Assembly (NCBI RefSeq): GCF_900696045.1
Contig: NZ_LR216287.1
Span: forward strand, 620,001 to 684,000
DNA length: 64,000 nt
Direction: 5' to 3'
Source of the DNA: Candidatus Nitrosocosmicus franklandus
GTDB taxonomy: Archaea > Thermoproteota > Nitrososphaeria > Nitrososphaerales > Nitrososphaeraceae
Below the pieces are notes generated by a model, which made no database searches, had not been told where the DNA came from, and saw only the letters and a list, made by a program, of their open reading frames with translations. The translations under genes were made by a program, and so were the position numbers. Positions 27,324-36,859 of the stretch are shown here, one piece after another. Within the stretch, counting starts at the first letter, position 1. Each line of letters starts with the position of its first letter.

Positions 27324-29009
27324 TTACATCATTCCATCCATTCCACCCGGAGGCATACCACCAGCTCCTCCTCCTGGAGGCATACCACCAGCTCCTCCGG
27401 ATTTGCTTGATGCGATCACATCGTCAATTCTCAGTAACATGGAAGCCACTTCCGTTGCAGATTTAATTATTTGTTCTTTTACAGACAAGGGCTCGAAAAT
27501 TTCTATCTTAGACATATCAGCAATTCTAGAATTCCTTGCATCAATGCCAGCCCATTTTGATCCTTTGTTCTGTTTAGAGCGAAGTTCGGCCAGAGTGTCA
27601 ATCTGATTCATTCCAGCATTCTCTGCCAACGTCAGCGGGATAACTTCAAGTGCATCGCTGAATTTCTCTGCTGCCAATTGTTCCCTGCCTGTCAATGTAC
27701 TAGTCCATTCTCTTAACTTTCCAGATACATAAGCCTCAGGTGATCCGCCGCCTGCAACAATCAATGGTTTTTCCAAAACATCCTTCGTCACCATTAAAGC
27801 ATCATGGATAGATCGCTCTGCTTCATCCACTACCCTCTGAGACCCACCACGGATTAAAATTGTTACGGACTTTGGATTCTTACATCCTTCGACAAAAACC
27901 CACTTATCGGTTTCTACTTTCCTTTCTTCAACCAGATCAGCTGAGCCTAGATCCTTTGAAGATAAATCATCTAGATTATTAATAACTCTAGCTCCAGTAG
28001 CTCTGGCTAGCTTCGTCATGTCACTTTCTTTTACACGTCTGACGGTCAAAACATTAGCTTTAGCCAAATAGTGTTGAGCTATATCATCAATTCCTTTTTG
28101 ACAAATTATGACATTTGCTCCTGTTCCAGTTATTTTTTCGACCATTGACTTTAACATTGTATTTTCTTCGTCCAAGAACCTTTTCATTTGTTCTGGTGAT
28201 GTAATATTCAATTTGGCATCGAATTCGGTTTTTTCAATTTCCAAAGCTGAATTGATTAATGCGATCTTGGCTTTTTCTACTCGTTTTGGCATCCCTCCGT
28301 GGACGACTTCCTTATCTAATACGATTCCTTTGACTAGTTTAGTATCTTTTAGGGAGCCACCGGATTTCTTTTCTACTTTTATATCATCTAAATCTACTCT
28401 GGTAGAACCGCTTGATGAAGTTTCAGCAACTTGTTGAGCAGCTGTGACTACAATGCTTGCAAGATCATCTGATTCTTTTGAAACCAGTTTTGTTTGCATT
28501 GATGTCTTAGCAATTTTCATTAATTGTTCCTTGTCATTATTTGTAACTTTTATAGCAATGTTATTCAACAATTCTATAGATTTCACTGCGCATTTTCTGT
28601 ATCCGTCAACTATTACAGTAGGATGCACATTCTTTGTAATTAACTCTTCTGCTTTCTCAATTAATGCCCCGGCTAATACTACTACTGATGTGGTTCCGTC
28701 GCCTACTTCATTGTCAGTGGCTTTACTAATTTCTACCATCATCTTTGCTGCAGGATGTTGAACATCGATTTCTTTGAGTATAGTTGCACCATCATTTGTT
28801 ATAGTGACATCTCCAAGAGAATCAACTAACATCTTATCCATTCCTCTTGGACCCAGACTAGTTCTTACTATTTCAGCGACCGTTTTTGCAGCATTTATGT
28901 TATTCTTTTGTGCTTCTTTGCCTTTAGTTTCACTAGCTCCTTCCTTTAATATTAATACAGGCATTCCGCCAGCTGAACCCGTTTGAATTGACATACCTTC
29001 ATCATTCAC
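27324..29009 (-). CDS. Thermosome subunit (group II chaperonin)
   Basis: A 561-residue archaeal chaperonin subunit. Motifs: [15 protein letters not shown] and NDGATIL near the N-terminus, [12 protein letters not shown] for ATP hydrolysis, and a GGGSPE motif near residue 408. The Gly/Met-rich tail ([11 protein letters not shown] repeated, ending GMDGMM) lines the chamber floor. It folds cytosolic proteins in an ATP-dependent ring with a built-in lid. The reading frame begins at GTG 29009, but the Met codon at 28994 ([10 protein letters not shown]) resembles typical thermosome starts and may be the real one. Confidence 0.97.
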   Translation of the reverse strand: MNDEGMSIQTGSAGGMPVLILKEGASETKGKEAQKNNINAAKTVAEIVRTSLGPRGMDKMLVDSLGDVTITNDGATILKEIDVQHPAAKMMVEISKATDNEVGDGTTSVVVLAGALIEKAEELITKNVHPTVIVDGYRKCAVKSIELLNNIAIKVTNNDKEQLMKIAKTSMQTKLVSKESDDLASIVVTAAQQVAETSSSGSTRVDLDDIKVEKKSGGSLKDTKLVKGIVLDKEVVHGGMPKRVEKAKIALINSALEIEKTEFDAKLNITSPEQMKRFLDEENTMLKSMVEKITGTGANVIICQKGIDDIAQHYLAKANVLTVRRVKESDMTKLARATGARVINNLDDLSSKDLGSADLVEERKVETDKWVFVEGCKNPKSVTILIRGGSQRVVDEAERSIHDALMVTKDVLEKPLIVAGGGSPEAYVSGKLREWTSTLTGREQLAAEKFSDALEVIPLTLAENAGMNQIDTLAELRSKQNKGSKWAGIDARNSRIADMSKIEIFEPLSVKEQIIKSATEVASMLLRIDDVIASSKSGGAGGMPPGGGAGGMPPGGMDGMM

Positions 29010-29086
29010 CTAGAATTATAATTTACTTTGCTGTAATTGGGATATTTTAAACTTACTTAATTAAACAAAAAAAAGAATGATTGAGA

Positions 29087-29569
29087 TTAATCAAAAAGAG
29101 AGTCATATTTTCCCGAGTTGATATCATCATATATCTCATTTGCTACTTTGTCTTCTACCTTAACACCCAGGCTAAGACATGTCCCGACAACCTCCTTCGC
29201 GGATGATTTTGTTGTTTGTGCATAAGATACGTCCAGTTTCATTTTTGATATCTTCACAATGCTCTCCATTGAAATATTTCCTACAAAATTAGTACCTGCA
29301 GCCCCTGAACCTTTGGTAATCCCAGATTCCTTAAAAATCAAGGCTGCTGTTGGTGGTACGCCCACCTCGACTAAGAATTGTTTTGTCTCAGAATCAACTT
29401 CAACTTTAACAGGAACTTTCATGCCAGGAAAATCTTTAGTTTTTTCATTGATAGTATTAACAACCTGAAGAATATTAATCCCTAAAGGTCCAAGAGCCGG
29501 TCCTAATGGGGGTCCTGCACTTGCTTCTCCTCCACTAACCAACGCATTTACTACTTTCTTTTCGCCCAT
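29087..29569 (-). CDS. rpl11: 50S ribosomal protein L11
   Basis: A 160-residue L11. The N-terminal domain has GGEASAGPPLGPALGPLGIN. The C-terminal RNA-binding domain carries KGSGAAGTNFVGNIS and GTCLSLGVKVEDK. It binds the GTPase-associated centre of 23S rRNA. It follows the Spt5 gene by 42 bases on the same strand, the common archaeal spt5-rpl11 order. Confidence 0.97.
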   Translation of the reverse strand: MGEKKVVNALVSGGEASAGPPLGPALGPLGINILQVVNTINEKTKDFPGMKVPVKVEVDSETKQFLVEVGVPPTAALIFKESGITKGSGAAGTNFVGNISMESIVKISKMKLDVSYAQTTKSSAKEVVGTCLSLGVKVEDKVANEIYDDINSGKYDSLFD

Positions 29570-29611
29570 AGATTATTTCCTGAATACATGATATAAGATC
29601 CATTTATAATT

Positions 29612-30370
29612 CTATAAAGTCTTTTTTAGATAATTTGCATCTACCGTCACAGGAATTTGATAGGGTGAATCCAACAAAACTACTGTTGCTTCCTGTTTTT
29701 CATAATCAACTCTAGTTATCTTGGCTTTCATAGATTTGAAAGGTCCAGCGATAATTTCAACGGTATCATCTATCGTCAATTCAGTTACAACTGGTTTCTT
29801 TATAAGGTAACCTTCCAAATCTTTGAAAGGTAGTTCTCCTCTGATCTGGCCTCTGATATATCGTATCCCATGCAACGCCTCATATGCCACATTAGAATCG
29901 ATTGCTTCAACTATCATATAGCCTTTAAAATTTTCAAGGAATAACACAGAATAAATTCCCTCAATCTTCTTAGTATTGAGCCTGGTTTGGAGCATCGATG
30001 CAATCATGCTTTCTTGACCCCCGCCTACTCGGACAACGAAAAATTTAGAATCGTCATCACTTTCACTTAACAAGTTCTCAGAATCATTTTCTATTTTTAT
30101 GGTCGTTTGAGAGTCTTTTGAATCAACTGACTTTCCATCGTTATGATCAATCTTATTTTTCTTGCTCGATTTTGTACTGGTTTTATTGTTATTGGTATTA
30201 TCTTTTGCTCGACTTTGTTGTTTTTCCATCTTTGACCGATTCAAAACTTCTGGCTCGGAGCCATTTACATCAGGAAAAGCATTGTCATCACCATCAATCT
30301 CATTTTCCAAATCCGCTATATCCAAATCTTCTTCGTCATATTGGAGGTCTTTAGGCATTAGTAGAATCAT
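29612..30370 (-). CDS. spt5: Transcription elongation factor Spt5 with long acidic N-terminal extension
   Basis: A 252-residue protein. The NGN domain (KFFVVRVGGGQESMIASML onwards, about residues 110-195) and the KOW domain (VEIIAGPFKSMKAKITRVD onwards, about 200-252) are clear. The first 108 residues are an acidic then Ser/Lys/Asn-rich disordered region (for example YDEEDLDIADLENEIDGDD). Archaeal Spt5 is normally about 150 residues, so the extension is notable. The likely start is MPKDLQ, four codons in. Spt5 clamps RNA polymerase through NGN with Spt4 and aids processive transcription. Upstream SecE, common in this operon, is not seen. Confidence 0.92.
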   Translation of the reverse strand: MILLMPKDLQYDEEDLDIADLENEIDGDDNAFPDVNGSEPEVLNRSKMEKQQSRAKDNTNNNKTSTKSSKKNKIDHNDGKSVDSKDSQTTIKIENDSENLLSESDDDSKFFVVRVGGGQESMIASMLQTRLNTKKIEGIYSVLFLENFKGYMIVEAIDSNVAYEALHGIRYIRGQIRGELPFKDLEGYLIKKPVVTELTIDDTVEIIAGPFKSMKAKITRVDYEKQEATVVLLDSPYQIPVTVDANYLKKTL

Positions 30371-30478
30371 TAAATGTAACTGATTTGGAATTTATAAGTT
30401 TATAACGTAGAAATTTGAGTTTAGAGACAAAGGTAAAAACTAACAATTAAATTTTAAGCAAACCCTGTTCCCATACCA

Positions 30479-31381
30479 ATGAAGTACATTTTAATATCTT
30501 CCTCTAAAGACCCGGCTAGTCTTACTATGCAAGAATATCTGATCGAGTTTGAGGGTTTCAATCAGTCAAAATTTGTACCTTTTTATCCAAGATATTCGGA
30601 TAATATAGATAAAAAGACAAATGACAAAGATCACGGTCCCAAAGAATTAGTTAGAATTGTTAAATCAAATAAATACGAGAATATCGATTTATTAATTTTC
30701 GATCATGAACTGATTAGCCTTACAAATTTTGATAGATTATTTAGTGAAAAATGTCTTTTAATATTTCTATCTAAACATGCTTCAAAGAGCAAAACCCCCG
30801 CGCTAACTTCACACTTTACCGGGAATTTTTCCAGCGATAATACTCTTGGTGGAAATCCTTTTGAGTTGGGAATGACATATCCCACCTTTCAAAAACAATA
30901 TATGAAAAATCTCGCTGATATGAAAGAAGATTTGCGCGAGTATGACTTGACTGTAGAAGCGACACATCATGGCCCTACATCTTCTAGCAACCCGCTCATA
31001 TTCGTAGAAATAGGATCTACAGAAAAAGAATGGAATAATAGATTAACCGCCTCTTCTATCTGCAAGTGCGTATTACAGACAATAGAAAAAATCAACAATA
31101 ACAACCGCCCCAAAGAAAAATCAAAGATCGCAATTGGAATTGGTGGAAATCACTATCCCCGAAAGTTTAATGAATTGATATCATCATCAGAGGTAGCATT
31201 TGCCTCTATTGTAAGTAAGTACAATTTGAAATACATTGATGGAGAAATGTTAAAACAGATGAAATTGAGGTCGATTGAACAAGTTACAGATGTTTATTTT
31301 GACAAACAAATATCAGAGGCTGAAAAGAGACGTTTGATGTCAATCTCAGAATCTGAAGGTCTAGTAACAAATATGGCATAG
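30479..31381 (+). CDS. dtdA: D-aminoacyl-tRNA deacylase (DtdA/GEK1 type)
   Basis: A 300-residue archaeal/plant-type deacylase that removes D-amino acids from mischarged tRNA. Diagnostic sequences are the N-terminal YILISSSKDPAS, EATHHGPTSS near residue 159, FVEIGSTEKEW, and GIGGNHYPRKF near residue 220; these His residues belong to the zinc-dependent site. Length fits the family. It is divergent from the Spt5-L11-thermosome genes. Confidence 0.95.
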   Translation: MKYILISSSKDPASLTMQEYLIEFEGFNQSKFVPFYPRYSDNIDKKTNDKDHGPKELVRIVKSNKYENIDLLIFDHELISLTNFDRLFSEKCLLIFLSKHASKSKTPALTSHFTGNFSSDNTLGGNPFELGMTYPTFQKQYMKNLADMKEDLREYDLTVEATHHGPTSSSNPLIFVEIGSTEKEWNNRLTASSICKCVLQTIEKINNNNRPKEKSKIAIGIGGNHYPRKFNELISSSEVAFASIVSKYNLKYIDGEMLKQMKLRSIEQVTDVYFDKQISEAEKRRLMSISESEGLVTNMA

Positions 31382-31513
31382 GAATATTTATCGACATTAT
31401 ATAGAGGCAAATTTTTGTTTACTAAATAAAAAACATCAGAAAAATAATTTGAATAATAATAAATACATCAATGCTCTTATACGTACAAAGAAATCTTGGA
31501 ATAAGTATGGAAT

Positions 31514-31930
31514 TTGACCATCAAGAATAAAACTATAGTTGTCACATCTATTTTAGGAAACGATAACGAAATTCTGATTTTACATCGTAATTCGACTACC
31601 AAGTCGATGCAAAATAAATGGGCCGGCATAAGCGGATATCTTGAACCTAGTGAGGATTTGCTTTCACGAGCACTCGTTGAAATCTACGAAGAAACAAGAA
31701 TACAAAAACATCAAATAATTATGGACAAAATATTAGATCCGATTTCTGTAGAAATCATACCTGATATGATTCTACTGATTCAACCATTTTATTTTTTCAC
31801 CTCTTCACGAAAAGTGATTCTAAATTGGGAGCATACAGAATATCACTGGATAAATTCATATGAAATAGACAATTATGAATTCGTTCCAAAGTTCAAGGAA
31901 CTTTTGGAAATTTGTTTTAGTAGATTTTGA
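31514..31930 (+). CDS. Nudix hydrolase
   Basis: A 138-residue Nudix protein. The Nudix box runs from GYLEPSE to VEIYEET near residues 41-61; the usual Arg of REUxEE is Val, while the metal-binding Glu residues are kept. The start is TTG, since no ATG or GTG lies before the conserved first strand. Substrate unknown; candidates are nucleotide-sugar or oxidised nucleotide diphosphates. Confidence 0.85.
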   Translation: MTIKNKTIVVTSILGNDNEILILHRNSTTKSMQNKWAGISGYLEPSEDLLSRALVEIYEETRIQKHQIIMDKILDPISVEIIPDMILLIQPFYFFTSSRKVILNWEHTEYHWINSYEIDNYEFVPKFKELLEICFSRF

Positions 31931-31973
31931 TATTTATAATTAATAAGATGATATTTGGTTACAAAAAGAAGAG

Positions 31974-32420
31974 TTAGTGCGACTTTGCTATTTTCACTAA
32001 ATCCCTGAGGTGAGACAAAGAACGGACCTGAGCTCCATTTACCTTTTTATATAAAGCCCAGAACTGTTCATTAGTAATATCTTTACGCTCTTTTAATATT
32101 TTCAGATGCTTGCGCATAGAGCGGACCTTTATTACGTAAACTTCCTTCTTGCCAACCCTCGCGGTCTTTTTACCTTTTTTTGAACCAGGACCCGTTCCAT
32201 GTTTCTTTTTGGTTTCTGCTCTTGCTCTTGTTCTCCCTCTTGAGGTTCCTTTGACTGTAGCAGTCCAAATTGAACCATTATTTATCAGAGCTCGAATATT
32301 TTCTCTGGTAATCGAATCAGCGACATCATCTAATTTATCGGGTTCAAATCTGACCCTATTAATTCCAACGCCAAGGATACGAGATGCTAATTCCCTCTTT
32401 TTGTGTATATTAACAACCAA
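31974..32420 (-). CDS. rpl19e: 50S ribosomal protein L19e
   Basis: A 148-residue L19e with the typical start KRELASRILGVGINRVRFEP. The central basic loop GRTRARAETKKKHGTGPGSKKG and a C-terminal helix RSLSHLRDLVK follow. It binds 23S rRNA at the base of the large subunit. It follows L32e with an 11-base gap, the conserved archaeal ribosomal-operon order. Confidence 0.97.
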   Translation of the reverse strand: MVVNIHKKRELASRILGVGINRVRFEPDKLDDVADSITRENIRALINNGSIWTATVKGTSRGRTRARAETKKKHGTGPGSKKGKKTARVGKKEVYVIKVRSMRKHLKILKERKDITNEQFWALYKKVNGAQVRSLSHLRDLVKIAKSH

Positions 32421-32431
32421 TACTATCTCAC

Positions 32432-32866
32432 CTAGTTGTTCTCCTGTTTCAAACTTATGCTCTCTGACTTTGATGGGTTTGATTCAGGTTTTTTTCCATT
32501 AAGAACCTTAATTCCAATCGATTCAGCCTTTGATATTATCTCCAATCTTTTCTTTTTCCCTACAGTGTGTGCGATACGTGCAGCATCCCTATCCTTGTTC
32601 AATTTCAATAGATCATTAACGTTATAAACTAAATTATCAACATATCCAGATGGATGTAAACCTCTAGAAGACTTGGGTCCTCGGTAACCGATTTTTACAA
32701 GAGCAGGTACACCCGATACTTGGAGTCGCATTTTATTGTCTATTCCCTTTGGTTTTCTCCAGTTCTCCGCTAGTCTTTTATATCTCCAACTTTCTTGTCT
32801 CCTAAATTTCGGTCTATGTTGTGAAATTTTTTTACGCTGCTCTAGGAGATCACTGTTAATTACCAT
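32432..32866 (-). CDS. rpl32e: 50S ribosomal protein L32e
   Basis: A 144-residue L32e. Conserved core: FRRQESWRYKRLAENWRKPKG, then GYRGPKSSRGLHPSG and ARIAHTVGKKKRLEI. The C-terminal 20 residues are a Ser/Lys-rich tail. It precedes L19e on the same strand. The other members of the usual S8-L6-L32e-L19e cluster are not upstream here, so the cluster is broken. Confidence 0.97.
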   Translation of the reverse strand: MVINSDLLEQRKKISQHRPKFRRQESWRYKRLAENWRKPKGIDNKMRLQVSGVPALVKIGYRGPKSSRGLHPSGYVDNLVYNVNDLLKLNKDRDAARIAHTVGKKKRLEIISKAESIGIKVLNGKKPESNPSKSESISLKQENN

Positions 32867-32970
32867 GATATCGTTTATTTTTCATAGAATAAATAAATAT
32901 GTTTCCTAGATCTGATTAGAGTGAGGAAGTTAATGGAATATCACGTAAGCATTTTATTTAATTTTTCAAG

Positions 32971-33648
32971 ATGATAACTAAATGGAAAAGGATAAAAGCT
33001 TTCAAGGACAAAAATAAATTAATGACTAAATATGAATTACCACCACTTCCCTATAGTTTTGATGCGTTAGAACCTCACATTGATGCAAAAACAATGGAGA
33101 TCCACTATACCAAACATCATCAGACATACACAAATAATTTGAATGCAGCTCTTGAAAAGTGCTCTGATGAAATTCAGAATAAGGATATTGTAGAGATACT
33201 CTCCAATCTGGACATAGTACCAGCGGAGGTTAGGGGTGCAATTAACTTCAACGGAGGCGGATTTGATAATCACAGAATTTTTTGGAGCAATATGACTCCA
33301 AATGGTGGCGGAGAACCTCAGGGATCTATTGCAGAAGCCATTAACAGCACATTTGGTAGCTTCTCAAGCTTTAAAGAAAAGTTTACGACAAGTACGGTAG
33401 GAATTCAAGGTAGCGGCTGGGGATGGCTAGTATTTGATCCCGAAAATAACAAGGTTGATTACAAATCAATGCCAAACCAAACGAGTCCAAGAACGGAAGG
33501 CTTGATACCTCTATTAGGATGTGATGTATGGGAACATGCGTATTACTTGAAATACCAAAACAAGAGACCAGATTATGTCAATGCATGGTGGAATTTAATT
33601 AACTGGAAAGATGTTAACGAAAGGTACGAAAAAGCACGAAATAGTTAG
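32971..33648 (+). CDS. sod: Superoxide dismutase, Fe/Mn type
   Basis: Iron/manganese superoxide dismutase detoxifying superoxide in the cytoplasm. Metal ligands: His in MEIHYTKHHQTYTNNL, a second His in the NHRIF region, and Asp and His in DVWEHAYYLKYQNKR. The open frame of 225 residues starts at 32971, but the family start is most like MTKYELPPLPYSF at Met18 (base 33022), giving 208 residues; the first 17 residues are basic and unlike other members. Confidence 0.95.
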   Translation: MITKWKRIKAFKDKNKLMTKYELPPLPYSFDALEPHIDAKTMEIHYTKHHQTYTNNLNAALEKCSDEIQNKDIVEILSNLDIVPAEVRGAINFNGGGFDNHRIFWSNMTPNGGGEPQGSIAEAINSTFGSFSSFKEKFTTSTVGIQGSGWGWLVFDPENNKVDYKSMPNQTSPRTEGLIPLLGCDVWEHAYYLKYQNKRPDYVNAWWNLINWKDVNERYEKARNS

Positions 33649-33664
33649 TAATTCATTCTAATTT

Positions 33665-34411
33665 TTATTCAGTAATGTCTATTCGTGCAAACCCTTCACG
33701 TATAGTACTATTTATATTCATAGTATAACTATAGATAATTTCTGAATATTTTTTCAATAGAGGAATGTAATCTTCCAATGATTTAGTTAAAAAAAACCCA
33801 GGACAATCACCTGTAAGCTGATATGATGCATGAACAGATAATTTGTTGTTTTCATTCTGACTCCAAGAATAAAATGGATAGAGCCAGCATACGCCGGGTT
33901 TTGAAGAATTAATACTACAACATCCATCCTCATCCAAGAAGCGACAAGTTATAGGCTTTCCATTGTCTTCTTCTCTTTCGGTTTCTCGCCTTTTAAGGTT
34001 GAGCATTGTAAGTGTAGTGATTAGCTGTGATCCTTTTTGGGAAGAAGCTGTTGAATTTTTCCATGTAGTAACATAGGTCTCTTTTTTTAAGAATTCAGAA
34101 CGATCAGAGTAACCCAGATGCTTTGAAATCGCAGAAACGTCTTTAATTGTTAGAGGCAATCTACCTTGTTTTTCACAGCAATTATGACAGTCGGGCCAGA
34201 GACAATTCCAAACCAAAAAGTCAGACGTCTCCGATATATAAGGGATATGATATGTAACCTGATTTATCTTAAGGTGGTAATCCATAACATCGGATCGAAG
34301 TCCAAGATGTATATCACGAACTAAAGGATCAATCGGCCAATCCTTTGAGAGATTCTCCAGTGCCATCAAAACTCTATCAGATTTTTCATATTCCCTATTA
34401 ATAGGGCTCAT
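33665..34411 (-). CDS. YkgJ-type Fe-S/zinc cluster protein
   Basis: A 248-residue protein with the cysteine pattern of the YkgJ (CxxCxxCC) family: CLWPDCHNCC near residues 69-78, then CRFLDEDGCCSIN and KPGVCWLYPF near residues 160-180. These eight or so cysteines bind a metal or iron-sulfur cluster. The function of the family is not settled. N- and C-terminal helical parts are thaumarchaeal additions. It is convergent with superoxide dismutase. Confidence 0.78.
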   Translation of the reverse strand: MSPINREYEKSDRVLMALENLSKDWPIDPLVRDIHLGLRSDVMDYHLKINQVTYHIPYISETSDFLVWNCLWPDCHNCCEKQGRLPLTIKDVSAISKHLGYSDRSEFLKKETYVTTWKNSTASSQKGSQLITTLTMLNLKRRETEREEDNGKPITCRFLDEDGCCSINSSKPGVCWLYPFYSWSQNENNKLSVHASYQLTGDCPGFFLTKSLEDYIPLLKKYSEIIYSYTMNINSTIREGFARIDITE

Positions 34412-34483
34412 ATATGTAGAATTATAAACCCGGCTGTTTAAATGTGACTATGGTTTCATTTATATTCATAAAAAAATGAGAAA

Positions 34484-34831
34484 ATGACATTAGAAAATTA
34501 CAAACAAAAGGAAAAGATGAAGGGAAAACATGCCTCGTCTACTGAGAATCGACGTTTGGTATGGGAATATGTTATTTGGCCACTGATATTAGAGGTCAAC
34601 AGAAACTACTTTACGATACAGGAGTACCATAAGAAAAGGGACACGGTATGCGACGAGAAAGATATTTTTCCTTCGAAGATAGCCGGCGGCTTTGTGTCAC
34701 TTTTAGTTAAAGGAATAGTTGTTCGTGAAAAAAATATCTATTCCATTCATTACAAGTTAATTCCATATATGCGAAAAAAAGCTCATTTGGACTATGGAAC
34801 GGTAATAAGAGAAATCAATACGAAAAAATAA
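34484..34831 (+). CDS. Small winged-helix-like hypothetical protein
   Basis: A 115-residue basic protein of unknown function. The layout of helices (RRLVWEYVIWPLILEV, YHKKRDTVC, SKIAGGFVSLLVKGIVVREKN) followed by a short beta hairpin (IYSIHYKLI) resembles a winged helix-turn-helix, so DNA binding is possible. No close family named. Alone between an outward-facing promoter and the tRNA-Gln gene. Confidence 0.5.
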   Translation: MTLENYKQKEKMKGKHASSTENRRLVWEYVIWPLILEVNRNYFTIQEYHKKRDTVCDEKDIFPSKIAGGFVSLLVKGIVVREKNIYSIHYKLIPYMRKKAHLDYGTVIREINTKK

Positions 34832-34928
34832 TCTTATCGAATATCACGTAATTTCTAATTGGTTGATATAGATATAATACAGTTAAAATAAAATAATGGA
34901 ATATTCTATCAACAAATGTAGCTCGTGA

Positions 34929-35058
34929 AGCCCGGTCGAACCAATTTTGTTGGTGCCGAATCTAGCGGTCAAACTCCAAGAGGGGCTAAGGATTTCAGGC
35001 TCTGGATCTTATAGAGAAAAGAAACCTGGAGACAGCAGTTCGAATCTGCTCCGGGCTA
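34929..35058 (+). tRNA. tRNA-Gln(CTG) with three apparent introns
   Basis: Acceptor AGCCCGG with CCGGGCT and discriminator A, T-arm AGCAG-TTCGAAT-CTGCT, and anticodon arm TCAGG-CTCTGGA-CCTGG with anticodon CTG after removing an 18-base intron (35006-35023) at the canonical 37/38 site. The gene is 130 bases. Two more insertions explain the excess: about 22 bases between the acceptor and D-stem (around 34937-34958, with hairpin ACCAA...TTGGT) and about 17 bases in the D-loop after AGCGGTCAA (around 34973-34989). Removing all three leaves a normal 73-base tRNA with D-stem ATCT-GGAT. Exact edges of the two non-canonical introns are inferred. Confidence 0.82.
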
Positions 35059-35113
35059 CTAAGATCGACCAAGTATCATAGATCGAAACGCAATAAATCA
35101 TGCTTTTGAGTAC

Positions 35114-36676
35114 CTAATCCAAACGTGGACCTGCAGCAACTATTTCTTTTGATATTGGTTCAAATTTTTTGAAATTGTTGATAAACAATCTTGCAAGCCT
35201 TTTTGCAGAGAAATCATATTGGTCTTTATCATGCCAAGTATTTCTGGGGTTCAACATATGAGAAGGAACTCCCGGGCATGTCGTAGGATACTGCAAGTTA
35301 AAAATATCATGTGTCTCGTATGAACTGTCTTCCAAACTACCCTTTATTGCTGCTGAAACCATTAATCGAGTGAACTTGAGATCGATCCTTTTGCCTATTC
35401 CATAAGGACCGCCCGACCATCCAGTGTTTATTAGGTAAACTTTAGAATTATGCTCACTGATCTTTTCACCTAACAACTCAGCATAACATGAAGCCTTCAA
35501 CGGCATAAATGGAGCACCAAAACATTGAGAAAAAGTTTCCTTAGGTTCGGTAATGCCTCTTTCTGTTCCTGCTAACTTGCTGGTATAACCAGACATAAAA
35601 TGATACATTGCTCCCTCCTTAGACAACTTTGATACTGGAGGAAGTACTCCAAAGGCATCGGCAGTAAGAAAGATAACGACAGATGGATGTCCACAAACAC
35701 TTGGGATAACAGCTCCGGGAATGTAATCCAATGGATAGACAACACGTGTATTTTCAGTCAGACTACCGTCCGAAAAATCAGGTTCCCTAGATGCTGAGTC
35801 AATAACTACATTCTCCATAACCGAACCGAACTTTATTGCATTCCATATTTGTGGTTCTTTTTCCTTACTTAAATTGACACATTTAGCATAGCAACCACCT
35901 TCAAAGTTAAAAACTCCAGAATGGGACCAACCATGCTCATCATCTCCTACTAATCGACGGTTTTCATCTGCAGATAAGGTGGTTTTTCCAGTTCCTGATA
36001 AACCAAAAAACAAAGCAGATCTTCCATCTTTACCTAAATTTGTAGAACAGTGCATTGGGAATATTCCCTTCTGAGGTAATAAAAAGTTCATGACAGAAAA
36101 CATTGATTTTTTGATTTCGCCAGCATAAGAAGTTGAACCCATCAATATCAATTTCTTTTTAAAATTGATAATGATGAAAGTATCAGAATTAGTCCCTTCT
36201 AATTCAGGAATCGAGGCAAAGTCATTTAAGGATATGAGGGTAAACTCAGGTTTAAAATCAATCAATTCAGTACGAGTTGCTTTTATGAATATCTGGGTAG
36301 AAAATAGGCAATGCCAAGCTTTATCTGTAATCACTCTTATTGGCAATTGCAAGGATCTATCTGCACCTACATATCCGTCAAATGTGTATAGGGAGTCCCC
36401 TAGTTTATTTTCAGAGATAAAAGTTGTCATCCTAGAAAGTATACGATCAAAATTTTCTTCGGAAATTGGATGATTAATCTTACCCCAATCTACAGTATTA
36501 GCAGTTATCTCATCTCTGACAATGAATTTATCATCAGGTGATCTACCGGTGAATTTGCCCGTTCGAACAGACAAAGCTCCAGTACTAGACAATTGCCCCT
36601 CATTATTTAAAAGCGCAGCTTCAACTAATAGGGGAACAGACAAGTTTCTTCTCCCCTCATTAATTGTGAAATCCAT
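35114..36676 (-). CDS. pckA: Phosphoenolpyruvate carboxykinase (ATP)
   Basis: A 520-residue ATP-dependent PEPCK converting oxaloacetate plus ATP to phosphoenolpyruvate and CO2, the entry to gluconeogenesis. Motifs: FVGADRSLQLPIRVITD-like substrate region near residue 105, P-loop GLSGTGKTTLSAD near residue 224, DDEHGW metal site, and FEGGCYAKC near residue 255. The mature length is typical. In this autotroph it draws C4 acids from carbon fixation into sugar synthesis. Confidence 0.96.
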   Translation of the reverse strand: MDFTINEGRRNLSVPLLVEAALLNNEGQLSSTGALSVRTGKFTGRSPDDKFIVRDEITANTVDWGKINHPISEENFDRILSRMTTFISENKLGDSLYTFDGYVGADRSLQLPIRVITDKAWHCLFSTQIFIKATRTELIDFKPEFTLISLNDFASIPELEGTNSDTFIIINFKKKLILMGSTSYAGEIKKSMFSVMNFLLPQKGIFPMHCSTNLGKDGRSALFFGLSGTGKTTLSADENRRLVGDDEHGWSHSGVFNFEGGCYAKCVNLSKEKEPQIWNAIKFGSVMENVVIDSASREPDFSDGSLTENTRVVYPLDYIPGAVIPSVCGHPSVVIFLTADAFGVLPPVSKLSKEGAMYHFMSGYTSKLAGTERGITEPKETFSQCFGAPFMPLKASCYAELLGEKISEHNSKVYLINTGWSGGPYGIGKRIDLKFTRLMVSAAIKGSLEDSSYETHDIFNLQYPTTCPGVPSHMLNPRNTWHDKDQYDFSAKRLARLFINNFKKFEPISKEIVAAGPRLD

Positions 36677-36859
36677 CTCCTAAATTTGCATGATAATATC
36701 AATAGTTATAATCTTTGGGGTAGATTGTTATGAAAGATATAGATAATAAATTAAAAAAAATAATTCCATGTTGAAAGTTTTGATGATTTATTTTATTACA
36801 TTTGAACAAATAACAAAAAATATTAGAGTTTCTTTTATTACGACAAAAAACATTTTTTA

